A stretch of 22,244 nucleotides of DNA. It comes from Amycolatopsis jejuensis (GTDB lineage Bacteria > Actinomycetota > Actinomycetes > Mycobacteriales > Pseudonocardiaceae). The notes beneath the pieces are model-generated. The model did no database searches, had not been told where the DNA came from, and saw only the letters and a program-made list of their open reading frames with translations. Within the stretch, counting starts at the first letter, position 1. Every line of letters begins with the position of its first letter. Location: contig NZ_JNYZ01000063.1 in the NCBI RefSeq assembly GCF_000717335.1, positions 1 to 22,244 on the forward strand, read 5' to 3'. This document shows, one piece after another, positions 1 to 7,189 of this stretch. The position numbers and the translations under genes are program-made.

Positions 1-475
1 CACCCGACGGACACCCCGTCGTCGCAATGATCCCCGCCGCATTCTCCGCAATCAGCTCACGATCCATCCGCGGCTTCCGGTAATACCCCTGCATCGACGA
101 CAACGACGACAACTTGAACAGATTCCGCAACCCCGTCGCATTCTCCGCCAGCATCGTCATATGCGTATACGCGCCACCACCCGAAACATCGCCACCCTCA
201 CCGAACTCGTCCGACCCCCGCTGCGACGCCTGCCCCCAGAACACCGGCTTCTTGTGAAACCGCGACTCCGGCGCAACATACGCCTCAATCCCGATAATCG
301 GCTTCAGACCATGCTTGCGCGACGTCTGATAGAACTCGTCACCGCCGTACATGTTCCCGTGATCGGTCATCCCCACCGCAGGCATCCCCAACCGGGCCGC
401 CTCCGCGAACAACGGGCCGATCTTCGCCGCACCATCCAGCATCGAATACTCGGTGTGAACGCCAACAACCGACAC
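1..475 (-). CDS. dnaE: DNA polymerase III alpha subunit (DnaE), N-terminal part, runs off the left edge
   Basis: Replicative DNA polymerase alpha subunit. Only the start of its PHP domain lies in the window; the rest is beyond base 1. The minus-strand translation holds [59 protein letters not shown] and TTGCPSG, which match actinobacterial DnaE1. PHP metal ligands seen are the His of HTEYS, the Asp of MLDG, the His of TDHGN, the Glu of IEAY, the His of YTHM and the Cys of TTGCPSG. The oddity is the N-terminus. Family members begin with FVHLHNHTEY, whereas here HTEY follows SVVGV, so the first His of the HxH pair is absent. The frame is open upstream to a stop at 554-556, with TTG (493), GTG (490) and GTG (475) as start candidates. 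None has a clear ribosome binding site, so the chosen start is arbitrary. Either an altered 5' end or a second copy is possible. Confidence 0.85.
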   Translation of the reverse strand, partial: MSVVGVHTEYSMLDGAAKIGPLFAEAARLGMPAVGMTDHGNMYGGDEFYQTSRKHGLKPIIGIEAYVAPESRFHKKPVFWGQASQRGSDEFGEGGDVSGGGAYTHMTMLAENATGLRNLFKLSSLSSMQGYYRKPRMDRELIAENAAGIIATTGCPSG

Positions 476-565
476 GCGCGTGGAGACCACCAACGGTTGT
501 CTCGCAACCTCAGTGCACTGGCCTCGGACGTTCCGCTCGCGCGGCCACCTCGATCACGGCTCGGC

Positions 566-1072
566 TCAGATCGGCACCCGGGACCGCACCCGCCGCCCGA
601 CGTCGCGCGCCCATGCGCGGATCCGGTCCCAGTCGCGGAAGTCGCCCGCGCGCCGCCCGGTCGCCATCAGCTTCTCCGCGACACCGCGCGCGGTCGCCGG
701 GTCGAGGCGGCCGCCGAAGGTTTCGGTGCGCTCCGCGTCGATGGCGGCGGCGAGCAAAGTCACCCGCGCGGGCAAGCTCACCCGGGTGAGGTTGGCGTCC
801 GGGCCGCACGGTCCACTGTGGAACAGCCACACCGGACGCGCCCGCAGCGCGTCGGTGTTCCGCTCCAGCAGCCGCACCGCCTCCGGGCGCCAGCGCGAGT
901 AGTAGAGGGCGCTGCCGAGCACCACCGCGCCGTAGCCGTCGACGTCGTCTACCTCGGCAGCAGCGCGTACCTCGACGGTGAGCCCGGACGCACGCAGCTC
1001 GTCGCCGATCACCTCGGCGATCTCGCGCGTGCCGCCGTGCTTGCCGGCGTACGCGACGAGGACTGCGGTCAT
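566..1072 (-). CDS. Flavodoxin-fold protein
   Basis: A 168-residue single-domain flavodoxin. It probably binds FMN and carries out cytoplasmic electron transfer; the partner is unknown. The N-terminus MTAVLVAYAGKHGGT is the first beta strand and phosphate-binding loop (residues 4-15). VVLGSALYYSRW and VWLFHSGPCG follow, as in the flavodoxin_5 group that includes HemG-like protoporphyrinogen oxidases and many actinobacterial unknowns. The ATG at 1072 is preceded at about nine bases by GGAG. The gene is divergent from the CobW-type GTPase, with about 100 bp between the two starts, and lies upstream of the dnaE fragment in the same direction. The exact substrate cannot be told from sequence. Confidence 0.85.
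   Translation of the reverse strand: MTAVLVAYAGKHGGTREIAEVIGDELRASGLTVEVRAAAEVDDVDGYGAVVLGSALYYSRWRPEAVRLLERNTDALRARPVWLFHSGPCGPDANLTRVSLPARVTLLAAAIDAERTETFGGRLDPATARGVAEKLMATGRRAGDFRDWDRIRAWARDVGRRVRSRVPI
812..822. repeat. Palindrome TCCACTGTGGA, copy 1
   Basis: Copy of the dispersed palindrome (consensus GTCCACWGTGGAC) inside the flavodoxin gene, where it encodes F-H-S-G and uses the uncommon Ser codon AGT. Confidence 0.7.
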
Positions 1073-1178
1073 GCCGCCATTCTCCGCGCTCCCCGTCACT
1101 TCGGCCTCTCGTGTCCCGGACGTTCCGCCGAACGGGCAGCCGGTAAGGTCGGCCGAACGGCAGGCGGGAGGATACGGC

Positions 1179-2186
1179 GTGGCGAGGCAGCGGGTTCCGG
1201 TGGTGCTCATCGCCGGGTTCCTCGGCTCGGGTAAGACGACCCTGCTCAACCACCTGCTCGCCAACCGCCGGGGAGTCCGGGTCGGGGTGGTGGTGAACGA
1301 CTTCGGCAGCGTGAACGTCGACGCGCTGGCCGTCGCGGGCCAGGTCGACACGATGGTGTCGCTGGGCAACGGCTGCCTGTGCTGCGCGGTCGACGCAAGC
1401 GGCCTGGACGCCATGCTGGGCAAGCTTTCGCGCCCCGAGGCGGGTATCGACGTGATCGTCGTCGAGGCCAGCGGCATCGCCGAACCCCGCGACCTGCTGC
1501 GGCTCATGATCGCGAGCGAAAATCCGGACATCCGGTACGGCGGCCTCGCCGAGGTCGTCGACGCAGCGGAGTTCGAGGCCACCCGCGTACGGCATCCGGA
1601 GCTCACCGAGCATCTGCGCATCGCCGACCTGGTGATCCTGAACAAGGCCGACCGCGCTGCCGACGTGGACAAGGTCCGCGCGACGGTCGAGGAACACGCG
1701 CCCGGCGTGCCAGTGCTGGTCACCGAGCACGGCCGCGTCGACCCGGAGCTGTTCTTCGACCCGCGCCCACGCGAGCGTTACGGCCAGCTGTCCTTCGACG
1801 ATCTGCGCGAACACGACCATTCGGAACATCTGCACGCGCAGTACGAGAGCGTCACGTTCACCGCCGAGCGCGCCCTGTCCCCGCGGCGGTTCCTGGCGTT
1901 CCTGGAAAACCGCCCGGCCGGGCTGTACCGGGTGAAAGGCCAGGTCGACCTGGGGTCAGCGGAGGCACGGTCGAGGTTCGGCCTGCACACCGTCGGCGCG
2001 TTCATTCAGCTGAACCGCTCGACCTGGCCCGGCCCCCGCCGGACGGAACTGGTGCTGATCGGCGCCGGTATCGACCCGGCAGAGATCGAACGGCAACTCA
2101 CCACCTGCCTGTCCGACGACGACACCCCCGACGAACGCGGCCTGCTGCGAATCCAGCGTTACCTGGACGAACCCGCCAAGGACTGA
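1179..2186 (+). CDS. CobW/COG0523 G3E-family GTPase, putative metal (zinc) chaperone
   Basis: A 335-residue P-loop GTPase of the CobW/YciC/ZigA group, thought to insert metal, commonly zinc, into client proteins. Visible motifs are Walker A GFLGSGKT (residues 13-20), NDFGSVNVDA (40-49), the diagnostic metal-binding CLCC in GNGCLCC (63-69), VVEASGIAEP (95-103) and the guanine-specificity NKAD (155-158). A histidine-rich stretch EHDHSEHLH (211-219) probably binds metal. The C-terminal CobW_C domain follows, with GLYRVKG and VGAFIQL. The GTG at 1179 was chosen because GGGAGGA (1166-1172) lies six bases before it and the Walker A motif then falls where expected. No Zur-like box was found upstream. 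Cobalamin genes are absent nearby, so a zinc-type role is more likely than cobalt chelation. Confidence 0.9.
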   Translation: MARQRVPVVLIAGFLGSGKTTLLNHLLANRRGVRVGVVVNDFGSVNVDALAVAGQVDTMVSLGNGCLCCAVDASGLDAMLGKLSRPEAGIDVIVVEASGIAEPRDLLRLMIASENPDIRYGGLAEVVDAAEFEATRVRHPELTEHLRIADLVILNKADRAADVDKVRATVEEHAPGVPVLVTEHGRVDPELFFDPRPRERYGQLSFDDLREHDHSEHLHAQYESVTFTAERALSPRRFLAFLENRPAGLYRVKGQVDLGSAEARSRFGLHTVGAFIQLNRSTWPGPRRTELVLIGAGIDPAEIERQLTTCLSDDDTPDERGLLRIQRYLDEPAKD

Positions 2187-2287
2187 CCCGCCCGCCACGC
2201 CGAAGAACGCCAAACGCACCGTTACGCGCGCCACCCGTCGCACCATGGCGAGGTAGGTAGAACCAGCCTCCCAGGAGGACGAGTTCC

Positions 2288-2557
2288 ATGCCGAAGACGA
2301 TGACGGCCCGCTGGTACCTGGTAGGCGCCCTGCCCGACGACCACCCGACCGCCCACCTCATGACCCGAGCCGACGACCTCCGCTACCGCCGAACCGCCTG
2401 CGGCGACCGAGACTCCCGCACATGGACCCCGATCGACCTGACCGCACCGGCCACCGGCCACATCACCCCATGCCCCCGCTGCGCAGCCACCCTGTCCGGC
2501 ACCCCCGCCCCGGCAGGCGGACTGGAACAACTGGCCTTCGACCTCCCGTTGGGCTAA
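2288..2557 (+). CDS. Small unknown protein with a possible Cys zinc motif
   Basis: An 89-residue protein of unknown function. It has three cysteines, in TACGDRD and PCPRC, spaced so that they could bind a metal. Tryptophans occur at TARWYLV and RTWTPID. There is no signal peptide or membrane segment. The ATG follows CAGGAGGACGAGTTCC, a strong ribosome binding site. The gene starts 101 bases after the CobW-type GTPase in the same direction, so co-transcription is possible. Its TAA stop is one base from the stop of the convergent vapC remnant. Third-position G/C bias and the ribosome binding site support a real gene; the family is not recognised. Confidence 0.65.
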   Translation: MPKTMTARWYLVGALPDDHPTAHLMTRADDLRYRRTACGDRDSRTWTPIDLTAPATGHITPCPRCAATLSGTPAPAGGLEQLAFDLPLG

Positions 2558-2558
2558 C

Positions 2559-2979
2559 TCACGGCAGTAACGTCAACGCGTCGACGTGACGTGGCCGGAC
2601 GACGGTGAAATGCCGCAGGTCGAGAGTGGCGACCTCGTCGACGTCCAGACGCTCGGCCAGCGCGATCACCGAGGCGTCACTGGTACCCAGTGGCAGATCG
2701 TGGTACTGCTCGACGAGCTCGGACATCCGGCGGTAATCATCCGGAGTGAGCTCGACCGTTATGAAGTCCCGGTCTGCCAGCGCCTGGAGGAAGAACGACT
2801 CGCTACGGGCCACCCGCCTTCCGCCCCAGGAGATACCCCACCTCGGCGATGATCGGCGCAGGCAGGAGAAGCTGCCGCTCGGCGAGCCGGAGGCCGGTGA
2901 ACAGCTCGACACAGCGGTAATGGTCGGGATCCTTGTAGAGCGCAGCCGCGACGAGCGGCCCGGTGTCACAGATGATCAC
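2559..2979 (-). pseudogene. vapC: VapC-type PIN-domain toxin, broken by a one-base frameshift
   Basis: PIN-domain ribonuclease, the toxin partner of the vapB gene next to it. The first half reads VIICDTGPLVAAALYKD to GYLLGRKAG, then hits a TAG at about 2804. The second half continues in the +1 frame with ARSESFFLQALADRDF, LPLGTSDASVIALAER and ATLDLRHFTVV to the stop at 2559-2561. Skipping one base at about 2810-2811 joins the halves as GRKAGARSES, which matches the family. All four acidic PIN positions survive when the frames are joined: Asp in ICDTG, Glu in IIAEV, Asp in TSDAS and Asp in ATLDL. The GTG start at 2979 overlaps the vapB stop (GTGA). The only visible defect is one extra G in a G/C-rich run, so this is either a recent inactivation or a sequencing error. 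Confidence 0.8.
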
Positions 2980-3188
2980 GATCGGCCGAAGCCCTCGCTC
3001 AGCAGTTCGTCGGCCTCCTCGGCGATGCTCACGCCGTCGCCAGGAGCGCTCGCGAAGAACGCGGGCGGCCACTGGTGACCGGGCGCGAGCCGCAGGTGCG
3101 CACGCAGCTCGTACAAAACGTCCGCCACCTGGTCGTCCGGGATCTCCTGGACCAGCCGGATCAGCTCGTCCCGCTCGGGGATGCTCAT
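2976..3188 (-). CDS. vapB: VapB-type antitoxin
   Basis: A 70-residue antitoxin beginning MSIPERDELIRLVQEIPDD and ending in an acidic, probably flexible tail (AEEADELLSEGFGRS) of the kind that fills the PIN active site of the toxin. It is assigned mainly by position. Its TGA overlaps the GTG of the PIN-domain gene, the usual toxin-antitoxin arrangement. The start lies only six bases beyond a good -10 element, so the transcript may be leaderless. If the toxin is truly frameshifted, this gene is an orphan antitoxin that could still bind its own operator. Confidence 0.75.
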   Translation of the reverse strand: MSIPERDELIRLVQEIPDDQVADVLYELRAHLRLAPGHQWPPAFFASAPGDGVSIAEEADELLSEGFGRS

Positions 3189-3194
3189 AACCTC

Positions 3195-3233
3195 AGTTTA
3201 CTGGATCTCCAGTTTCACCCCAATGTCAGTTTA
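3195..3233 (-). promoter_or_regulatory. vapBC promoter with operator dyad
   Basis: Read on the minus strand, TTGGGG (3223-3218), a 17-base spacer and TAAACT (3200-3195) form a plausible promoter, with the vapB ATG six bases after the -10. The perfect dyad ACTGGA-TC-TCCAGT (3200-3213) sits in the spacer. CAGTTT occurs three times on the plus strand, at 3194, 3210 and 3227 (16 and 17 bases apart). This is the layout expected for toxin-antitoxin autorepression. The sites are seen; the function is inferred. Confidence 0.5.
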
Positions 3234-3259
3234 GCGGCGCTTCTCAAGCCGCCAGAACC

Positions 3260-4267
3260 TCACTCAACAGGCTTCCGAGCCCGACTAGGCGCAACCCGAG
3301 GCGGTTCATTGGGCATCTTCGGATAAACCGGCGGCCACGGCGCATCCATCAACCCACCCGCCAAATCCTCCCGGGACATCTCCAGCAACGGTTCGATCGA
3401 CTGCAACCGCTCATTGGCCCCCGCCCAAGGATCCCCGCGAGACTCCAGCAACGACGGCACCGTGGACAACGTCAACGTATCCGGCTCCACCGCACCCAGC
3501 TCGTCCCAAGCAATCGGCGTCGAAACCTGACCCCCGGCCCGCGGCCGTACACACCAGGCACCGAACACCGTCTTATGCGGCGCATTCTGGTTGAAATCCA
3601 CGAAAACCCGCGACCCACGTTCCTCTTTCCACCACTGCGCAGTGATGAGGTCCGGATGCCGCCGCTCCAGCGCCCGCGCCAGCGCAACGGCCGCCGCGCG
3701 GACCTCGTAGCCGTCCCAGCGTGGTTCGAGGATCGAGTACAGGTGCAGCCCGCGCGAGCCGGACGTCTTCACGTGCACCTCGATTCCCAGCTCCGCAAGG
3801 AATTCCCGGACCAGCACCGCCGCGTCGCGCAGCTGCGGGAACCCGATCCCGGGTGACGGGTCCAGGTCGATCCGGAGCTCGTCGGCGATGTCGAGCGCCG
3901 CGGCGCGGTTGGGCCATACGTGGAAGCCGAGGCAGCCCTGGTTCACCGCCCACAGCACGTGCGCCAGGTCGGCGGCCACGAGCGCGTCGCTGGTCGTGCC
4001 GTTCGGCGTGGACACGACGGTGGTGGTCAGCCAGGACGGCGCCGTCTTGGGAACGCGCTTCTGGAACCAGCTTTTGCCACCCGCGCCATCGGGAAACCGT
4101 TCGAGCAGCAGCGGACGGCCACCCAGCCGGTCGAGCAACGGCCCGGCGACTGCCTGGTAATACCGCACCAGATCCAGCTTCGTCTCACCGTTTTCGGGGA
4201 AGTACACCTTGTCCGGACTGGAAATCGTGAGTTCGACCCCGTCCAGCTCCAGCACGACACCGCTCAC
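3260..4267 (-). CDS. polD1: LigD-like DNA polymerase/primase domain protein (PolD1 type)
   Basis: A stand-alone 335-residue polymerase domain of the archaeo-eukaryotic primase fold, homologous to the POL domain of LigD and to mycobacterial PolD1. It would fill short gaps with a preference for ribonucleotides, in gap repair or end joining. Motifs are SPDKVYFPE near the N-terminus, SWFQKRVP, GCLGFHVWP, the catalytic metal-binding DLDP (Asp134, Asp136), KTSGSRGLHLY, and RVFVDFNQNAPHKT carrying the third acidic residue. The GTG at 4267 overlaps the ligC stop as GTGA, so translation is probably coupled. This order, ligase then polymerase, matches the ligC-polD1 pair of mycobacteria. Confidence 0.92.
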   Translation of the reverse strand: MSGVVLELDGVELTISSPDKVYFPENGETKLDLVRYYQAVAGPLLDRLGGRPLLLERFPDGAGGKSWFQKRVPKTAPSWLTTTVVSTPNGTTSDALVAADLAHVLWAVNQGCLGFHVWPNRAAALDIADELRIDLDPSPGIGFPQLRDAAVLVREFLAELGIEVHVKTSGSRGLHLYSILEPRWDGYEVRAAAVALARALERRHPDLITAQWWKEERGSRVFVDFNQNAPHKTVFGAWCVRPRAGGQVSTPIAWDELGAVEPDTLTLSTVPSLLESRGDPWAGANERLQSIEPLLEMSREDLAGGLMDAPWPPVYPKMPNEPPRVAPSRARKPVE

Positions 4268-5343
4268 CGGGCCTCCCCGAACAGATCCGCCAGCTCGGCC
4301 GGCGGCGCTTCCTCCAGCTGCGCATACGTGCACGACTCCGGGTCCCGATCCGGCCGGAACCGCACCAGCCGCCCGCCGTGCCGGAACCGGCCGCCCTGCA
4401 GGTGTTCGTACCGCACCTCGGCGACCTGGTCGGGCCGCAGCGGCTCCCACGACAGGTCCTTGTCCGGCGCCCACCGGCTGTTCGCGCCCGGGCGGCGGAC
4501 CTCCTCGGACTGCCACTCCGCCCACGTGCGCCACGGATGCCCGTCGAGCGCGTTTTCCCGCCACGGCGCCAGTTCCCCGACCAGCTCTCGCCGCCGCGCC
4601 GCGGTGAAACTGCTCGCGACCCCGACGTGGTGCAGCGCGCCGTCCTCGTCGTACAGCCCGAGCAGCAGCGACCCGACGCCCTTGCCGTCCTTGTGCCACC
4701 GGAACCCGGCAACGACGCAGTCCGCGGTGCGCTCGTGCTTGACCTTCCACATCACGCGCTTGTCCTGTTCGTACGGCTGATCCGCGGGTTTCGCCATGAC
4801 GCCGTCGAATCCGGCGCCCTCGAAGCGGGTGAACCAGTCCTGCGCGGTGTCCGGATCGGTGGTGACCGGGGTCAGGTGAACGCGCCGCAGCCCACCCTGA
4901 TCGGGTCCGAAAATCGCCTCCAGCGCCCGCCGCCGCTCGGCGAACGGCTCCGCGGTGAGGTCCCGCTCGCCCAGCGCGAGCAGGTCGAACGCGACGAAAC
5001 TCGCCGGGGTCTCCGCGGCCAGCTTGCGGACCCGGCTCGCCGCCGGATGCAGCCGCAGCTGCAGGGCACCGAAGTCGAGCCCGCGCGGCGTGACGAGCAC
5101 GATTTCCCCGTCGACGACGCATTTGTCCGGCAGGGCAGCCTTCAGCAGGTCGACCAGTTCGGGGAAGTACCGGGTGAGCGGCCGGTCGTTGCGCGAACCG
5201 AGCTCGACCTCGTCGCCGTCGCGGAACACGATGCAGCGAAACCCGTCCCACTTGGGCTCATACCAGAACCCGCCGTCGCGCGGCACCTCGTGCACGGCTT
5301 TGGCGAGCATCGGCCGCACGGGCGGCATCAGGGGTAGGTCCAC
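4264..5343 (-). CDS. ligC: ATP-dependent DNA ligase, LigC type
   Basis: A 359-residue ATP-dependent DNA ligase that seals nicks, probably working with the polymerase encoded just downstream. The nucleotidyltransferase motif I is EPKWDGFR (residues 29-36), with Lys31 as the adenylated residue. Further motifs are ELGSRN (III-like), VVDGEIV (motif IIIa region), FDLLALG, DGVMAKP (motif IV) and MWKVKHERTADCVV (motif V). The OB-fold domain follows with GLYDEDG and PLRPDQVAEVRYEHLQ. The length matches mycobacterial LigC (about 358 residues), and there are no fused polymerase or nuclease domains, so this is not LigD. The GTG at 5343 begins VDLPLMPPVRPMLAKA, which matches the family N-terminus. No LexA-type box was found upstream. 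Confidence 0.95.
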   Translation of the reverse strand: MDLPLMPPVRPMLAKAVHEVPRDGGFWYEPKWDGFRCIVFRDGDEVELGSRNDRPLTRYFPELVDLLKAALPDKCVVDGEIVLVTPRGLDFGALQLRLHPAASRVRKLAAETPASFVAFDLLALGERDLTAEPFAERRRALEAIFGPDQGGLRRVHLTPVTTDPDTAQDWFTRFEGAGFDGVMAKPADQPYEQDKRVMWKVKHERTADCVVAGFRWHKDGKGVGSLLLGLYDEDGALHHVGVASSFTAARRRELVGELAPWRENALDGHPWRTWAEWQSEEVRRPGANSRWAPDKDLSWEPLRPDQVAEVRYEHLQGGRFRHGGRLVRFRPDRDPESCTYAQLEEAPPAELADLFGEAR

Positions 5344-5515
5344 GTGCGCGATCCTAAGCGGAATACCGGCTGACCTGCACCTTTTTCCGGGCGGTCATCG
5401 CGGCGCCCGCAGGTCGGGGCAGCAAGACGATCTTGTGACACAACGCTGACATCGTGCCCCAAAGATCTCGAAAGACTGCCGAGACCAACGAAAAGGCCGC
5501 CGCATGAGAAGCTGA

Positions 5516-5973
5516 CTGTGGTCGCCGCCCTTACTGCACCACCGCGGCCCCGGCCGGCGCGAGTACCCAGATCCGGGGCGGCTCCAAGGTTGCCTCGACA
5601 TCAAGCCGGTCCCGCTGTACGTCAAGGTCGGTGACGTGGCAATGGGCAAAGGCATCCAGTCCACTGTGGACCGGCAAATTTCCCACCAGGATGCCGACAT
5701 CGCCCTGCTCCACCTCACCACCCCGTACCTGACGCTCGCCGACCGGGAACCCGCCACCGGCGACATCAACCAGGTCCACGGCTGGGGAATCGCCGAGGAC
5801 CCCGGGCCACCCGACCGGAAAGTGATGTCACCGGTGCTGCCCCCCCGCTCGCGAACGGGCTCCACGTCGGCGTGGCCACAGGCTGCAACGGACCGGACAC
5901 GATCCACGGGGACAACTACTACGCGAGCGTCCCCGCCTACCGGGACTGGATCCGCGACACCTCCGGCGTCTGA
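5516..5973 (+). pseudogene. Remnant of a secreted trypsin-like (S1) serine protease
   Basis: Two frames together give a degraded S1 protease. The first frame reads LYVKVGDVAMGKG, ISHQDADIALLHLTTPY (the catalytic Asp region) and INQVHGWGIAED. The second, ending at the TGA at 5971, reads VTGAAPPLANGLHVGVATGC and YASVPAYRDWIRDTSGV, which is the family C-terminus. The signal peptide and catalytic His region are missing, and the first frame has a stop at 5513-5515 just upstream. The segment between GWG and the C-terminal part is shortened. The W-x-GDSGG motif with the catalytic Ser is deleted between VTGAA and PPLANG, next to a run of seven C. The product cannot be active. Its 3' end overlaps the DUF1015 gene by 37 bases. 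Confidence 0.8.
5659..5671. repeat. Palindrome GTCCACTGTGGAC, copy 2
   Basis: Perfect 13-base copy of the dispersed palindrome inside the protease remnant, encoding S-T-V-D with the uncommon Thr codon ACT. Confidence 0.7.
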
Positions 5974-7103
5974 GCAACCTGCGCCAGTACCAGCCCACCC
6001 CGGGGTTTCGGCATGAAGTACGTCGCCTTGCGGGGCATTCTCCGGCCCGCCGCGTGCACCGCCAGTACCGTCTCGAACGGCACCGGGGCGAGCTGCACCA
6101 CCGCGTCCACGTCCGGCGGCAGCGCCGAGCCCGGCAGCAGCGGGCGGACGAACGGGCCATCCGGATCCAGGCCCAATGCCTCGCCGAGGAGCACGTTCTC
6201 CACCACCTCGTGGTCGATCACCAGCGGATCTGCCGACGGCAGCCGCACCTGCAGCACGTCGTGCCCGGCCAGGACCACCGCCCGGCCCGGGCACGACGGC
6301 GGCGTCCGATCCTCGACAGTCGTCACGTCCAGCCCCGCCGCCTGCCAGGCCGCGCGGAGCCTCGCCGCGGGGTAGCCGGTCCCGGTGAGCACCCGGTGGA
6401 TCGCCCGGATCTCCAGTTGCGGACCGGACGTGATCAACGCGAGCAGCCATCCGCTTCCGGCCGCCGCCGCGACCCGGTGGTTTCCGTCCGCCACCAGCAG
6501 ATCGCTCGCGGACGCGGCCTGCAGCAGACGATCCTGCATCGGCCCGGGCCGCACGATCCACAGCTCGTGGTCCTGTCCCGAGCGATCCACAGTGGACACG
6601 TCAGGGGCACCGGCCGCGGCTTCCTTGACCGCGGCCGTCAGGTCCGTGCCATCGCCGGCCGGGACCAGCAGTGCCGCGCTCGTCGCGCAGCCAAGACCGG
6701 CCAGCACCGCGGCCCGCTCCGCGACCACCTCCGGGTACACCTCCTCGGTGTGCCGCACGTGCGCCCCGCCGGACGTCAGCTCCCGGACGTCGACCATGGC
6801 CAGCACCCCTGAGGTCTCGCCGACCCGGTAGGCCGCCACGAACTCGCTCTCCGGCCGGTAGTACCGCGTGCGCAGCCGGTCGAGAGTGGCTCTGGCCTGC
6901 GGTAACGCGGCGGCCAGGGCAAGCCCGCCGGCCAGCGCGCCCGGAGTGCGTGCCGGATGCTGCGCGGCCAGCAGCGTGTCGCCCTCGGCGGTGGCGAGCT
7001 CCGCGGTCACCGCCTCGGGTTCGGCGAACTCGTCGACGTCCGGCCCCGGCACTTCCCCGCGCACGACCCAGCCGCGGCCGATCGGCCGCACCCACCTGTC
7101 CAT
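5937..7103 (-). CDS. DUF1015 family protein
   Basis: A 388-residue member of the DUF1015 family, which is distantly related to ParB-like/SerK kinase domains. Its role in actinobacteria is not established, and nothing here shows the substrate. Family signatures are RYYRPESEFVAAYRVGE, HTEEVYPEVVAERAAVLA, the VADGNHRVAAA motif in mid-protein, and the C-terminal MPRKATYFMPKPRGGLVL. The ATG at 7103 is preceded by a G-rich run (GATGGGGGG) that can act as ribosome binding site. Residue 67 (6905-6903) is a TTA leucine codon, rare in this kind of genome, so translation may depend on the tRNA of the bldA type. The gene is divergent from the drug exporter, about 86 bases apart. Its last 37 bases overlap the protease remnant on the other strand. 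Confidence 0.85.
   Translation of the reverse strand: MDRWVRPIGRGWVVRGEVPGPDVDEFAEPEAVTAELATAEGDTLLAAQHPARTPGALAGGLALAAALPQARATLDRLRTRYYRPESEFVAAYRVGETSGVLAMVDVRELTSGGAHVRHTEEVYPEVVAERAAVLAGLGCATSAALLVPAGDGTDLTAAVKEAAAGAPDVSTVDRSGQDHELWIVRPGPMQDRLLQAASASDLLVADGNHRVAAAAGSGWLLALITSGPQLEIRAIHRVLTGTGYPAARLRAAWQAAGLDVTTVEDRTPPSCPGRAVVLAGHDVLQVRLPSADPLVIDHEVVENVLLGEALGLDPDGPFVRPLLPGSALPPDVDAVVQLAPVPFETVLAVHAAGRRMPRKATYFMPKPRGGLVLAQVAQTPEVSRIQSR
6586..6597. repeat. Palindrome TCCACAGTGGAC, copy 3
   Basis: Copy of the dispersed palindrome inside the DUF1015 gene, encoding S-T-V-D on the minus strand with the uncommon Thr codon ACT. Confidence 0.7.
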
Positions 7104-7189
7104 CCCCCCATCATGGCGTCCGGGTGAACCGTGGCCGCTGATCCCATCGGTGTGGAATGCTTACCCCTGCGAAGGAGTTTATTCCGATC

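Noticed and set aside
441..500. Possible intein C-terminus before HTEYSML in dnaE
   Set aside because: The sequence SVVGVH lacks the His-Asn end of inteins, and no other intein block is seen in the short upstream open frame.
1127..1160. GCCGAACGG repeated 25 bases apart upstream of the CobW-type gene as a Zur operator
   Set aside because: It is a short G/C-rich direct repeat with no resemblance to actinobacterial Zur boxes; chance is likely.
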